DNA of 64,000 bases from Argentina anserina (GCF_933775445.1 NC_065877.1:25792001-25856000); one strand, 5' to 3'; positions 23,225 through 37,188 are shown, numbered from the stretch's first letter. Numbers and translations: made by a program. The notes: a model not told the origin generated them from the letters alone.

Positions 23225-24466
23225 TCAAACATAATAGCCTGTGATTGTCCAACCCCTTCCTACAATCTCACCAGTCCAGAACCAAGCAAAGCACTCGACC
23301 CCAAAAAGAGCAACAACGCCAGCTTTCTCCACATTCATCTCCCGTGTGGTTTTCAAAACGTCCTTGAGACCGTTAAGTTCCTTCCAGAATGCTTCATAGC
23401 GACTAGGGATACTGTAGATAAAATACGAGAGGCACGTCACCCAACTGGTAAAACAAAGCGGGCAATGTTTAAGCATCAATGCCTTTGAAACTATAGGAAA
23501 TGTAACAATTATAGAAAGAAAGAAAAGCATGACCTATGTTTCGCCTAGAACACCATTATATTAATATCAACAAACGATGAAGATGGATTTCCATGTACTT
23601 GCACAATATTTTATACTTGTCATTACCAAAACCCAGCACAGTTGATTTCTTACATAATTTCATAACTAGCTACATTACAACCCCTAACATGCAATGGTAT
23701 AAGATAGCGTCCAAACTGTAATTGTAGAAGTTTAAGCACCTTAAGCGAGGTAATAACTCAATATCATTAGTTTAACCTGGACAAAGTCTTTGGAAGAAAA
23801 AGCTTATATATAAATCCAAGAAGCATTATGGTTATCCCTGGAAATCCCATGTTTGCTTCACTTTATCATCATCTTATGCAAGGGTATAAATTACAATCCA
23901 ACACTGCATATATACTGTTACAAGTATAGATAATTTCTGCACATAAAAGGGATCAAAGGGTGTGACTGAAGGTAAAAACTTGATGTGGTTGCAACTAATT
24001 TTGGCGAGAATCTTAATCTTTATGATCCACAAATATTACTAGACCCGCTGTGACCTAACATCAGTATATCAATCTTAATAAGGGAAAGCACACAACAAAA
24101 CTGTCGGAAATTATTAGCAGAGGAAATATATTAAGCATTCATGATTACTAAACAAAATCTTAAAGAGGTATTAATGTATTATCAACAACTAGCTTGTTGA
24201 AACAATTTACACACGTATGCATTTTCGAGATGACTGGTGCCTTGAGTTATAAAATGTTCAATAGAAAAGTAGCAAATAAAAGACCTGGCAAGACGAGTAT
24301 AGAACAGTTGCTTTGCTAATGTTTGACAGTTCTCGATGGTGGGTGGCTCCTGGATATAGCCCTTGTTCTTTTCCATCATCTGCTTGTAATATGTATTTCC
24401 ATTCTTGGCTAATAAGTTTGACACCTGGACCAGCTTTGACTGCAACTGAGGAAACTTTGATGCCAT
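23225..24466 (-). CDS. Mitochondrial ATP synthase subunit g
   Basis: A small membrane subunit of the F1Fo ATP synthase, which helps to dimerise the complex and shape the cristae. Coding exons are 24466-24285 and 23411-23225, joined by an 873-bp intron at an AG|T phase (GCCAG|GT ... CTACAG|T), giving 122 residues. The first exon reads MASKFPQLQSKLVQVSNLLAKNGNTYYKQ and EPPTIENCQ. The second begins SIPSRYEAFWKELNG and ends with a single hydrophobic segment, VVALFGVECFAWFWTGEIVGRGWTITGYYV, whose Gly-rich GEIVGRG is the typical transmembrane dimerisation motif. No cleavable presequence is obvious, as usual for this subunit. Length and sequence match the plant ATP synthase G family closely, and there are no disruptions. 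Confidence 0.93.
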
Positions 24467-24483
24467 GGATTCCGTAAATGAAC

Positions 24484-26218
24484 CTGATAATATAGTGTAA
24501 ATTAAGCAACAGAAAATATGTTGAACAAGGTATGACAGTGTTATTGGAATAATGTGTCTTTTTCAGCCATCTACTCATCTTACATGCAAGACAATGTAGG
24601 GATACTAATATCTTACAGGCTAAACTATATAACTTGCAGATGACTGAAAATGACACATTAAAGTACACAAACTCCTGTTCATTCTATAAGTAAACTCTTA
24701 TGTTCAGTATGTAAAACACATACTTCAACTCAAGCTAGTAACTCAATGTGTGTCCATAAGTCGGGTATTCAAATACAGACTTTTAAGCTTGTCCGTATCA
24801 GGTAAATGGTCAAAATGCAACAGCATTTCAACAAAGCCTCAGAATAAAATCTTAATCCCTGGATAAAACTTAAAAGTTCTCTACAGGTCAAAATAATCTA
24901 TTTAACAAATAAAATAATATTTTGAGAGCCATGCTTCATATACTTAGATACAAAGTCCCTTTGTTGGATAAATGAAACTCGCAACACCTGCTTGGAAGAT
25001 TGAAGAAAAAGAGTAGCATCAGAGACAATGGTGGTTGAGATTTGTCAAAACCAACATCACATAAATAACATGATCATCACCTTCAGTTGTTTAAGACTAG
25101 TACATAATACCATCCTATTATCAATGAGTAAGAACCCAAGTTAGTTGTTTGAACTCAATTACAAAACCTCTCACAATAGCACAAGAACTTAACCACCATT
25201 CTAATCAAGCACAACCATCAACCAAAGAACAAATCGAACATTCCTCTAAAAGCTTCGTCAACTTAGTCAATACTACAGAGGAGCACTCTGCAACATAAAA
25301 GCCAATAAAGCATGAAACCTTTTTTATGCATAAAGAGCTTAATGGACTTGTTTGCTTGTCTTGCAAGAGCAGGAAACAGGAAGGAGGTAATCCTAAATTT
25401 ACACTGAAACTCTCATGCATTCCAGTGATTCCACCAGTTCAGAGAATAGGCTAGCAAAGCCAACTTTCCTGTAACTGAACGAAGATCAATAGCATCCTTC
25501 GGCTCATTAAATTTCATGTGTTATCTTTCTTTTATTTTTCTGGTTTTGATTCTTGGCAAGCCTTGATTTCCTAAATTGATCGCCTAAACTATGGTAAAAG
25601 GAAAAAACCACATATATTGATACAGATGCAAGAAAAAGAAGGGGCACAATACTAAAAGAAAGATGCATCTCTCGAAACTACACAATCCTTTCATTCTGTC
25701 GACCATCCCAAATACAGACTTCGGCTCATAATCATTTACTCATGGAAACACATTGAGACACATGTAGTGCAATGTCGGCAATGATATTGAACCACAACAT
25801 TGCAACTACTCGTCACAGTAAAATTTGATTGGTTCCTGAAATTTAGCCACACAAGATTTACCAACTAAAACTTCAAAAGTCTCTAAAACCCAAAATATTC
25901 TGATGGTGGGCGATTGAAAATGAAAGTAGGCATAATGAATGGTTTCAAGACAAATCTATGGAATCAACAACACCGCCCTATCATCAACGGGAAAGCTCAG
26001 CAACAGCTCAGTTATAAAAAAGAACTATAAATTGAACCCAGTTTCTGATCAGATTCATATACCAACCAAACCACACCACCCCGAAAACAATGCAAGCAAA
26101 GGAGCATGCACAACATAAGAATAACAAAGCATGAGTGCAACCCAAAAAATGAAAGGCAAACAAGCAGTAGGATTCACAAAACTAAGATTATTAGATACTA
26201 AATGAAAGAAGAAGACAC
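24484..26218 (-). other. Inferred 5'UTR intron of the ATP synthase subunit g gene
   Basis: On the minus strand a TATTATCAG acceptor sits 17 bases before the ATG, and a CAAG|GTGTCT donor lies at 26218-26217. Between them is 1.7 kb of AT-rich DNA with no coding potential. The upstream leader exon would be about 26219-26288. Leader introns are common in plant housekeeping genes and often raise expression. There is no transcript evidence here. Confidence 0.55.
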
Positions 26219-26317
26219 CTTGATATGTCCTTGAGATTTGGAACCAGAAGGGTGAGAACACACAGAAGAAGCCTTGGATACAGGGACAACTTCAACTACA
26301 CTGATTCACCTGGCTTA

Positions 26318-26325
26318 TATTTATA
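26318..26325 (-). promoter_or_regulatory. Probable TATA box of the ATP synthase subunit g gene
   Basis: TATAAATA on the minus strand (in GGAAATATAAATATAAGCC), about 30 bases upstream of the inferred leader exon. Confidence 0.45.
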
Positions 26326-27732
26326 TTTCCTTCAGTCACCACGTGGCATACGGAATTGAGCTTTTCAATGGTTTACCATTTTACCAAGTCAAGAATCAAG
26401 ACGTTGCTACTTGATGATATCAGCTCCGACCCGGCCAGGTTGTTGCAAGGCACAAGCACATAGACCATGGTTGTATAATTGAGTAACTAATCATTCTCTC
26501 TAACTTCATCATCATTTTGTTGATCACTAACCATGTAATTGTTACCAATCCTTTATTGGTTAGCTAACTTAGCTTGATCATATAGCAATATCCCATAAAC
26601 TATCATGTCTTTTCAACTTTTCCAACCAAGTTGAATTTCCTTCACTACTAGACATACACGGGGTCACAGAGATAGAACCCCATATCAAACTCCTTTTGTA
26701 CCTAAAAAACGATCAGAGCTCAATGCTTTACTTCTGTAATCAAAACCAAACTGACCCAGAAATCAAAACATGTAACCTCATTTGTACTCAATTTTCTTTC
26801 TGTAATCAACTTTGTATATGAAATTCAATCAAATTTCCTTATTCATGGCTCTGTTTATTTCACTAGGTACTCTGCTCGTACTTGATTCATGTACCAAGTA
26901 TATTTGATTCTTGGTATACTTTTCAAAAGCTCCTTAACAGATCCAATGATTTAGACAGTTATATGTTGGTTTCAGTGACATCGGAGGAAATTCAGGAAAC
27001 CACATTAAGTTTAGATGTCACATAGAACTACAAAAGTGCAAAGTTCAAATGACCACCAGAAATTTTTTGCATTGTGACTGGTGGCATCAAAGGCCTGAAA
27101 ATAGAACACTACAAATTAGAGATGCACAATACGAAGTGAAGATTATTGCTTCTCTTTTTACAGAAGTTGACGAGCCACATCGAATAACACAACATCCTTA
27201 ATGAAATTTCAACGATGACAAAGAATCAATAAAAAAAATGATGAACTGCAAGTTTCAACAGCTCTATCCCACCAAGATCTTTTAGTGTGCAGCAACTACA
27301 TTATATCTTAAACCTAGTGGCAAATACTGAACATCCTTTAGTATTTGATATAGGAGAGCTACAATCACATTCTCTTCTCTATTTCAACCCAACACAATTG
27401 TAAGATTTAAACTGCATTTTCTCTTTTACGTAAGATGCAGGAAAAAAAAGTAGAGATCAAAATGAAAGAAAAGAGAAATTTGGGGGTAGTGTAGGAAGAA
27501 AAATTTGCCGCCCACCGGGGAACAAAATCAGGTTGCTTCATTGTAGATTCTATGACAGCCACTTCTGGACCTTGAGATGTCTAAGACCATGTGCAACAGG
27601 TTCAAAGGGCACCGTAAAATGTGAAAATTACTGTGCCCCCAAGACTGGTTTGGCGGGAAAGGAATGGAAGCCTTCTCCAGCAGCAACCCACAAAAAGGTA
27701 ACCAAGATACTATCATTCTTCTTGGACCATCT
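26326..27732. other. Intergenic DNA and 3'UTR of the B55 gene
   Basis: No gene is recognised. The last few hundred bases are the likely 3'UTR of the minus-strand B55 gene. The remainder serves as promoter of the ATP synthase gene. Confidence 0.45.
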
Positions 27733-30700
27733 TTACGCATAGTACATGTACAGACTGTTAGCAGCAGCACAGGCTATTGAGTTTTCAGTTGGATGCCATG
27801 CTAAGTGCAGCAACTTTGTTGTGAAATCAAAACAATTTCCATTGGCATCAACTCCGGGGCTTTCAGCTCCTGTGATTGATTTGTCCACAGTCAATATAAC
27901 AAAAGGGATGGCAACGAACTTATTTGATGGTAAATACCAGAGTATGCACTTACCTCGTCTGACAACTCGTGTTAAACTACTGCTGAGTGACCTGGAAGGT
28001 CTAGTAGGAGTCTGAACTTGTCGCCTGAATCAGAATTTAAGATGTTATATAAAACCCCAATCTTGTCCAAAAAATTAATGCAACGTCAATCTTCCTGTGT
28101 CTCAGCTAAAATTACCTCATTGGATTTTTGCTCGCTTCCAGAGTTGTAGCTTCTGTACTACCAGAGCCACAACCAAATACACGGAATAGATTGCTGGAAT
28201 AATACTATAACACATTAGTATATATGCCATAACATTCATTACAACAAGTCGGTAGTAAAATCCGAGGAATGAAAAACAAACCTATAAGATCCCGTTGCCA
28301 CTCGCAAGCCATCACCACTAAGACAACACTCGAATTTATCAAAGATAGAATCGTTCTCATATAAATCACACAGCTGAAAACATTTAAGCAAATATAATGA
28401 GATTCAGATCCAACAAAGTTTCATGTTTCACCCTTCAGTTAGATTTCAGGAACCTCACCTTAGGTCTTAAATCTTCATGAACCTGGAAGGTTGTAACTGG
28501 TCCTGAATCCATATTGATGTCCCATAACTGAGAAACAAGTAGCAGGTGGTGAGATGAGAATGCAGTGGCATGAATCAACTTCATTTCACTTTGGCAGCAA
28601 AAGACATCAACCGTTGTATTGACAAATTTAACAAGATAACATAGTAATCTGTAATCAGAAATAAAGTGGTATACGATTGACAATCATCCGTAACAAAGGT
28701 GAAATTATTAAGAAAGAGCTGTGGCAAGCATTTCTAAAGAGTTTCTAATCAATGTTGTCGCATTGACAACCTTCCACAGGCATGACGAGTCCATTCAGAC
28801 TAGAAACTCTTTAGAAATGCTTGCGACAGGCAAAACGAGTAGTCAGAAAAAATATACACAGATTTACAACTGTTTTTACATAGAGTGAAGATTTGACTAA
28901 ACTTTAAGTTGAACCTAGGAAACCCCTGCTGGCATCTGCATGTGTTTGTTTTTGGGTCCATTCAGACTAGAAACTCTTTAGAAATGCTTGCCACAGGCAA
29001 AACGAGTAGTCAGAAAAAATGTACACAGATTTACAACTGTTTTTACATAGAGTGAAGATTTGACTAAACTTTAAGTTGAACCTAGGAAACCCCTGCTGGC
29101 ATCTGCATGTGTTTGTTTTTGGGTGTATACTGTGCCAGATTCATCTTAACATCGCATTTTACGTAAAAACTGTTAACTTGCATGTGCTCATCAAGTAAAT
29201 GTTTAAATGTACTTCACTAGTAAGCTTGTATGCAGCATTTCTGGCGTTAAGTTTAAGATAAAATAACATTAAAATATTATGCCAACATGAAGTGAAAATG
29301 CAAATAAAAGAGATGAACCTTAAGTGTCATGTAATCGCGGCTCAGTATAAATCTACCATCCTTTGCAAACTTAATATCGGAGATTGAAGCAATAATTTCT
29401 GTGAAGAATGATCTAGCACCAGGTGCCTCTTGTTCCTCAAACCTGTATACCAGATATTTGAACCAACGAATTCGGCATCATGAGCGATGCTATGTTCACC
29501 AATAATTTGAAACATAATAGAGAGAAAAAGACGTAAGGAATACTTCTCCTTCTCTATTTAGCCATGCACCTACAGAATAAATCCATTCTGAATAAATCTC
29601 TCTAATTTAAACTAATCTCCCTCATTTTCTCTCCCCATTTTGTTTTTGTGCCCCTAGATAACAAGGTCGTCATAGTCAAATTACAAGCCAAATGCTTACA
29701 ATTTAGCATGAGAATCACACAAAGCAGACTGCCGCAAATCAATTAGTCGAATTGAACCTTTGGAACTGCTATAGGCTAACGTGTTGCAATGGGTGGGGTG
29801 GAACTCTGCTGAAGTTATCACCTCTGCATTTAAAATGTATATCAAAGGTGAGGCAAGATTTTATGAACGATAACTTGAAAGTTGTCAAGGAAAAAAGGCA
29901 ATCAAACAAGCTATTACAAGTTTGTCCTTAGAATTGCATAGATTGACCAGCTTATTTGTTCAAATATGGGGTGGCTGTAGAAACGTATACCTCAAGATTA
30001 TAGATACTATAAATAAGAAATTGGGTCCGGTTAAAGGGACACATTATTATACACAACTTTTTACACATTAGATCCAATTGTTTTGATTAGGCAAATGACT
30101 TGGAAAAATAACTCAACCAGATAACAAATAAAATTAAATCGAACTCCATAAAAATGAAAACAAAAACTTAACAAGAAGCATCGATTATCTTGCCGGACAA
30201 GCTGAAAGAAACAAAAAAAAAATGTATCTTCATTCAGATGTGATCACACCACCTTTATAGGAGCATATTAGTAACCATAAAGCTTGTGTATAGGTTCTGT
30301 ATATCTATCTCTCTTTGTACTCAAATTTTTATTTCATGAGAATATGAGATTCTAGAAAAAACAAGTGAGGCAAATCTCACTGTAGAATATAGAAATATCA
30401 GAAGAAAGATGCTATTAGGATTTAGGACTTGATTTTCATGTCACACAAGCAATCCTCAAATTGATAGCATGTATTATCAGAATTCACCTCATTCTTAGCC
30501 TCATAACATTAATGGTTTTGGTTGAGACCTAATGTTAGTCATGGAAAATCATAGCTATCCCCCAGCTAAATCACGCATTACATACATAAATTCTGGTTCA
30601 AAGACTTCAAACCCACCATCCCAGAATGGACCCTAATTAACTCTCCCCAAAATTGCAATTTTTTTTACCATCAAACTTAAGCCATAGTTCTTTGTTTACC

Positions 30701-33700
30701 ACACACCACCTGTTTCATCTCCAGCAGTGTACAAAATATATTTTGTAGCTAAATACAAACGTTTCTTTCCACCCCACATGGATAGAAGTAGAAGAAGCAG
30801 AGTAGGTGGTTTGGTCCGAATGGAGAGGAAAAAAAAAAGGATTGAACTTGCCCATCCTACCACTAAGTTCTTGACAGCCCATCAAATATTATAGCAGACA
30901 TTGGTGTTCTTACAGACTTTGAAACCCATATTTTCATTCGATATAAATCCGCTGCCTAGCTCAGTATCTTTGCCAAACACACTGATTCTTCTCGTTCCTG
31001 AAGAATAATGTGCCTTTGACCTTCTCTTCTCATTTTATTTTTGAATATTTTAATTTATGTTTACAATTAAAATGAGTGTATTATAAATTTACTCATTTTT
31101 CAGTTTAGAGAAATTCACTTGCCACATCATGTGGGATATTAATCAAGACCATTAAACTTAATAAGATCTAACGGCTAAAGTGCAAAAAGTGGTGAAAACA
31201 AAATGTTCCCTTGAGCCGGACCATGAGAAACTTCTCCTATACAGTCGAAACTTCAACCAGCTATGGGCTACCAAAAACTGACTGACTTTCTCAAGACCCC
31301 CTTGGAGAACTACCAGAAAAGTACCTTTTGAATTATCCACCAAAATTCTTCTAGTTTAGTGTAAAAGGACAAGAGATTAAAGAGTAGTACCCGGAATCTT
31401 ATAACACGAATAAGCTTACCGGTTAAATCTTCCATGTTTGTAGGTTTCACATCAACAATATTGAAACTTTGACTGCTAATTTCCAAGTTCCAAAGATTTA
31501 TTCGCAGATCATCAGCCGATATAAAAGTTTCACCATCACTAGGAAAAGAGCAAAAGAGAGGTGGTAAGTATTTGCATAAGGAATTCAGAAATACACAAGG
31601 TATCAAAAATGTGAAACTTGATTATATTTACGCTTAAATTCTCAGTAACAGAGATTTATTTTTTTCGGCCAACAGTAAGATATTCAATGTCTCAATGACG
31701 GGTAATCGTTCCAACCAAGCAATCAATACGAAGTAGCTATACTTTAATTGTTAGCAATTTTCCAACTAGTCCGATAAAACTCAAAATTCAAGAGTATGTA
31801 CTAATGACAGTGTTGCCAATGGCATGCAAATTGTTGAATTTCAAAAGCGCAACATAAACCGCAACGTCCACAGTATATAAAAATTATGGTGTCACTAATG
31901 ACAAATGAACAAGTACAAAAACAAATTACACAAATAAAAAGGACCACCTGTTTTTTGAAATTGAATTGATATGATAATCATGAGCATGAGCATATACTCT
32001 TCGACATCTAGCAGCCAAGCTAGTCTCATGGCTTGTTACCTACATAATGGAGTTTTAGAAGAGATGTCAGTTCCAGAATTAGTACAGAAACATACCAATA
32101 GTAGCAAACTACTGAAATAGGATGCAAGGACAACGACTACTGAAGGGTCCCAGGAAAAAGGTATCAAGGACAAGCATAACATGAACAATTTGAGGGTCAA
32201 ATGTAATACTTGAATGAATCTAGATTTACTCATACAATATATACAAACAAGCATGTACAATTGTACATGCATATCAAACATCTTTATGTAAAAATTATTA
32301 ATCTATAAGCACTAGAAGAAGTTGATATGTTGATAAGTTGGTGTACAGTAGATGCCCCAGTTTTGAGCTCTTGTCACAAAGTGGATTTCTTGGAATAAAT
32401 TAATAATATAAAAAAAGGAATAAAATGAAACATTTGCAAGATGCAGCGCAAGACAGGACGGGAAAGTGTAAACTGGACCAAGTACTACTACCTGTGGTAG
32501 TCGCAGTGAAGGAATTCCCCCAGGTGGAAATGAAATATCATTGCCAAGAGAACTGGAAGACTGGCATCCCCCATTTGCAAGATGTATTTTAGGGTTACTC
32601 AAACTGCTTGAACTAGCAACACTTCCATTTGCTACAGTTTTGGAAGGATCCACATTCATCTCAGAAACTTTCTTGACCTTCTTTTCTTGGACCTGTTTAC
32701 ACACCAAACACAGCAAAAGAAATGAGTGCTTGTAGGATGCACTTGCAAACAATATATAACATATAATTATATTTTCTTTCGCACTTAAAAACAAATCACA
32801 TGTATATAGATATACTTGTAAACAGTACATAGCGCCACATCAGATAGCAAAATATCTATATGCCTGATGTGGAAAGATCAACCTCGCAGTACAGTTGCAA
32901 AATCCAATTTTAGTACAAGGCTATACCTACAATACATACAGCTATCCAGCAACACATGCTATTGCATGCGGAAATACAAGATCAGAGCACTCAAAACAAA
33001 CGTCAATTCAGTTAATATAATAATATATTACTATTTCCATGTAAGAAAAATTACAGAATGGGTAGTCAAAAATACTGTGGGGAACTTTCACTTATATTGC
33101 CGACAAGAATTATAACAAACTTTAAAAATGTTACAAGCAAATTTTGCTTCTATTACCTTCCAAAACTTAATTGTCTTGTCATTAGTAGATAGGAGAAATA
33201 GGGCACCATTTGCTGTTTGGCACCATCTGATTTTGTTGATTTTCTCCTCTATTTCCAAACTTTTCAGATAGTCAAACTGACAAAGAAAATGTGATTATCA
33301 ATATAAACAACTTTGCACAGAGAGCACACTTATAGATGATATGATGGTGATGCAATAGTGAATCATTGGAAAAGCATACCTCAGGCTCATGGCTCTGAAA
33401 CTCTGTTTTGTAGCGGAACTCAGGGTGTCTAATTGAATAATCCATCCTCTCTAAATCCCTTCTGGAGCCACCATGCTACACATTACAGCATTCAAAAATA
33501 AAATTAAAATTAAAAGTTGCCACAAACAAGAAACAGTATAGCAGAATCAAAACATTAAGATAGTACAAAAGGTATACGAGGGAGAAGAAACACACATCTT
33601 TTGTATCTGTCCTCTCAAAAAGTACGACCCGGCCCCCTCTGTCGCCAGTAGCAAGATGGTCACCATTTTTATCAAATTCAATAGCAGAAATAATGTCGAC

Positions 33701-35032
33701 TGCAAAAGGAAATGACAAACTTCAATTAAGCTCTTGATTGCATTATACTGCCAGCTTTTGTGCAAAACTACTCTGAAAAGTTAAGCTTTTTCCCACTTCC
33801 ATTCTTTTACAGGTAAATTTCCCTCTCCATTTAGAAGCAGAAATGGATTTTTAACATGCATAACTACTGACTAGTCAATTGCATTAGTCATGAGCCCTAA
33901 GTAGTTTGGGTAAGCAATACAAACTAATTCATACCCATAAACCCGGTCCTACATCCACCACTATAAATAACCATTTAACTTGCTGACCCTCTGAACAGTC
34001 TGTAACTACCATCTGACTCTTTCTCGTTAAACCTTCAATTTAACTATAAATAATCCCATCGTGAACTTTTGCCACTGTTACCCATCATAGTGCAATGACA
34101 GTTTTCATTTGTTGCAATGCCATAACTCAGAAGGTTACAGTTTAGATTAAGTTGAACATATACCTTTTCCAGACTACATTATTGACCACTTAATACCCAG
34201 CGATCTAGTAGCAAGCCGTTCTAATAACCTGAGTTTCTTTCCCCACGGGTAACTAATGTATTAATAACCAAGAAACACGAGAGCTCTATCCCTGGATACA
34301 AATATTAGTATATTGCGGTTACACTTCTCCCCATTACAGCTACATACAATGATACAGAAAATTTAATCATACAGACAATATACGGCTATCTCTAAACAAC
34401 AGAGATAACTCAACAACACTGTTGTGGGATATCCACCCCAAAACAAACACAATGACCTTGATCAAAGTCCAACATGCGAACCACTTAAATAACACTCCCA
34501 AACTAAAGTGCGAAATCAAGGGACCGACAATACCAGCAATGCACAAACTAACCTCTTACCAACTAACAAAGGCCAAGAAGTGAAACCTAACCTATAACCA
34601 CCTCTAAAGCCACCAAGCTCAGTTCCAAACTACTTCAATTCGAGTACAAGTTCCACAGTGTGTCTCTTTCACCAATCCAATAACAACTAATGCAAACATA
34701 ACCTCACAACCACGCCCAAAACCCACTACTTCCCACAAATTAAACCAAAAACCCACCTCAAAAACACTGATTTCTACACAACCCAGATGCTAATACACAA
34801 AAGCCACACGATCTAACCCAGATCAAAATTCCAAGAAAAATCAAACCTTTAATGCAAAACTTGCCGAAACAAATAAATAAATAGCAATTGGATCCAACAA
34901 GGGTCATATCAATTACCTTCCTGAACTTCTTCTCCGGCTGTACGCTCGCCGAAGACCTGAGAGAATCTCCAATCCAGAGCCGGCGGTGGGCCCTCCGGAG
35001 CTGCTGCTGCGACGACCTCATCAGCACCGTTC

Positions 35033-35034
<2 letters not shown>
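27733..35034 (-). CDS. PP2A-B55: Protein phosphatase 2A regulatory subunit B, B55 type (14 exons)
   Basis: This is the seven-bladed WD40-type B subunit that gives PP2A its substrate choice. Exons (minus strand): 35034-34917, 33699-33596, 33475-33380, 33276-33157, 32692-32492, 32039-31948, 31538-31420, 29823-29700, 29442-29319, 28527-28459, 28373-28282, 28193-28116, 28024-27954, 27869-27733. All junctions are GT-AG and the phases agree, giving 1545 bases, or 514 residues. The start reads [18 protein letters not shown] then [11 protein letters not shown]. Landmarks are [45 protein letters not shown], the plant Ser/Asn-rich insert (exon 5, [13 protein letters not shown]), [46 protein letters not shown] and the end SLYMYYA. 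Length matches the Arabidopsis ATB proteins. No lesion was seen, so it looks intact. Intron 7 (1.6 kb) and intron 1 (1.2 kb) are the largest. Confidence 0.96.
28716..29124. repeat. 167-bp tandem duplication and inverted copy in a B55 intron
   Basis: Copy 1 is 28789-28955 and copy 2 is 28956-29124, both beginning GTCCATTCAGACTAGAAACT and differing at only a few bases. Just upstream, about 28716-28747, a ~30-bp stretch (TGGCAAGCATTTCTAAAGAG) is the reverse complement of the start of each copy. All of this lies inside the 9th intron, so it should not change the protein. Confidence 0.92.

Positions 35035-35036
<2 letters not shown>

Positions 35037-35065
<29 letters not shown>
35037..35065 (-). 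repeat. (GA)n microsatellite in the B55 5'UTR
   Basis: An uninterrupted (CT)n run on the plus strand (29 bases), which is (GA)n in the transcript and ends two bases before the B55 start codon. GA/CT runs in plant leaders can bind GAGA-binding (BBR/BPC) factors. Confidence 0.9.
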
Positions 35066-35068
<3 letters not shown>

Positions 35069-36331
35069 TATTCCTCTTATCGAAACCCAATACAAAACAA
35101 AACCCAAATCTAAAACAGAGCCCAGATGGAAAATCCGAAGAATCCAAATCACCGCACCGAAGATCGCTTTCTGGGTTTGCAAGATCACAGGGGATACTCA
35201 AAAACCCATCTCCAAAACTGAGCCTTGTATCTCACAATCGCCAATATGGTGTCTTGTGATTTCCCAATTCAACCATTTGAGTATCGAAAGCACAATAAAG
35301 CCTCCCTCTCTATATCTCTCTATCTAGTACAGGACGAGCTTCTCTTCTCTCTCTAGAAGGTGAAAGATTGGATTTTTAATCCAAAGATTAAATTTTTATA
35401 TTTTTATGAGGGAGAGAGATGGATTAAAATGACTGAGCAAATCGTTCTCTCTGGTTTCGGAAACAACAAACAAAACACACCTCTCTCTCTCTCTCTCCCT
35501 CTAACTTTTTTGTTTTTATAATTTTTGGCTTTGTGATAAGGTCACCTGGAAAAGTGACATCTGGACCCTCTTGGGGGATTTTGGTTGGCGTGGTGGTGGA
35601 GTGGAGTGATCTGATTGGTCGGTGACCGGGCGCGGAATGGTGTGCCTGTGAGGTTAGTGGTGATGGGGAGAAATTGAAGAAAAAATTTGAGGATGTGTCA
35701 AAAGGGGAAAAGGGTGAGCCCGTGGGAGAGAAGGTGAGATTGGTTGTCTTCCAAAATGACATGCATATCCTTGCTTTCTCATCTTAAGGATTCTTTAGCA
35801 CTTGTGTTTTAAAGAGGCTTTGTATAACTTTTGATGTTAATGTTTTGTTTATGTTGCATGGGACATGGGACATGGGTCTCATTGTCATAGATTATAGTAA
35901 TGCTAGCTAGCTACTTAGCTAGTAGTGTCAAGTATGCTGATGAGTTCATTAAAAAAACAAAGTGTGTTGATGAGTGATGAGTTACAAAGTTAGATCCTCA
36001 CCCTCCAGTTCAATGACTTTATAATCTGATTTGCATACTCCTCCAGAACATAAGATATTGACAATATTGTGAAAAGTGATCATGGGTTTTCTACTTTTAA
36101 CTTGAAGGAACTTGACTGGTTCTAGAAGAACTTGAAAAAAAGATAACATGCATAGAATTCATTTCCCAGCTCCAATCTTCTTTGGCTGTGGTGAAGACTG
36201 AAGAGCTTTCCTCATTTAATGATCAAGACTAGAATATGTGAATCAATAACCATTGGTTTTTAACTTCTTACAACACCAAACTGTTGACACCAAGTTACCA
36301 ACTCCATTTTTTTTTATTATGAAGAGACATA
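35066..36331. other. Promoter/leader region of the B55 gene and intergenic DNA
   Basis: This is the upstream region of the minus-strand B55 gene. It contains further CT-rich runs (35310-35355 and 35480-35500), consistent with a plant promoter. No protein could be recognised in the ORFs it contains. Confidence 0.45.
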
Positions 36332-36334
36332 TTA

Positions 36335-37188
36335 GGTCATCTCCAACCGTGAGCTATTGTATCATAATTCCTACATTGCGGCACACTCCATCTTCAACTC
36401 ATGAGTTAGTGTGCTAGTGTGTCAGAAGTAGCTCGAAAAAATTTAGACTACTTCTGATACACTTTTGTTGCACACTAGTACATGTGGATCACGCATTAAA
36501 AACTATTTTTTATTGTTATTTTAATGAATAATTTCATAAATACATATCAACTTTGTTGAAATAATATGCTACAACGCTAAATTCGAATTAAACTCGTATG
36601 TTTTTAATATAATAACTCTTTAAATACAACACATATATAAAACTAATAATTTTTAATAAACTAACAAAAATCACTTATTAAAACTAATAACTAAATTACA
36701 AATAAAAACGACAAATAATAATAATTTGAAATATAATGAATAATTTTCAAATTTTCTTCCAGAAATAAGTATAATTAAAAATACATGCAAATGATTATTA
36801 TTTAGATATATCGACTGACTGAATAATCGTGAGTACTAATATTTTTTAACCATTAAATATAATTTATGAAATTTAAATTAGTTAAGATGTCATGTAATGT
36901 TAATTTTAATTTTTTTATGAAGTAATCGTTCATTATAAGATAATTTTAATTAATTTTATTTTTCTAGTCTTTTGGCTATATAATTATAGAAAACACTTAT
37001 TAGAGTAAAATTATAATTAAATGATAGTATAGAAATTAAAATGTACAAAACACATTAAAATATTAAAATGTTACATTGTATGACACTTAAGTTTGAGACG
37101 ACTGATGTCAAATCGATGAAGAATATTGATTTAGTGTGTGACAATATAGCCCAGAGGCTACAAATAGACATTTGGGTTGGAGAATATC
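36335..37188. mobile_element. Harbinger-like MITE (0.85 kb)
   Basis: The left end GGTCATCTCCAACC and the right end read on the minus strand (GATATTCTCCAACC) match at 11 of 14 positions, and both are flanked by TTA (36332-36334 and 37189-37191). The interior is very AT-rich with no coding capacity. A TTA TSD plus CTCCAACC ends fits a Tourist/Harbinger-type MITE. Confidence 0.55.

Noticed and set aside
34758..35027. 89-codon minus ORF ([12 protein letters not shown]...)
   Set aside because: It is a shadow frame of the first B55 exon, which reads MNGADEVV in another frame from 35034.
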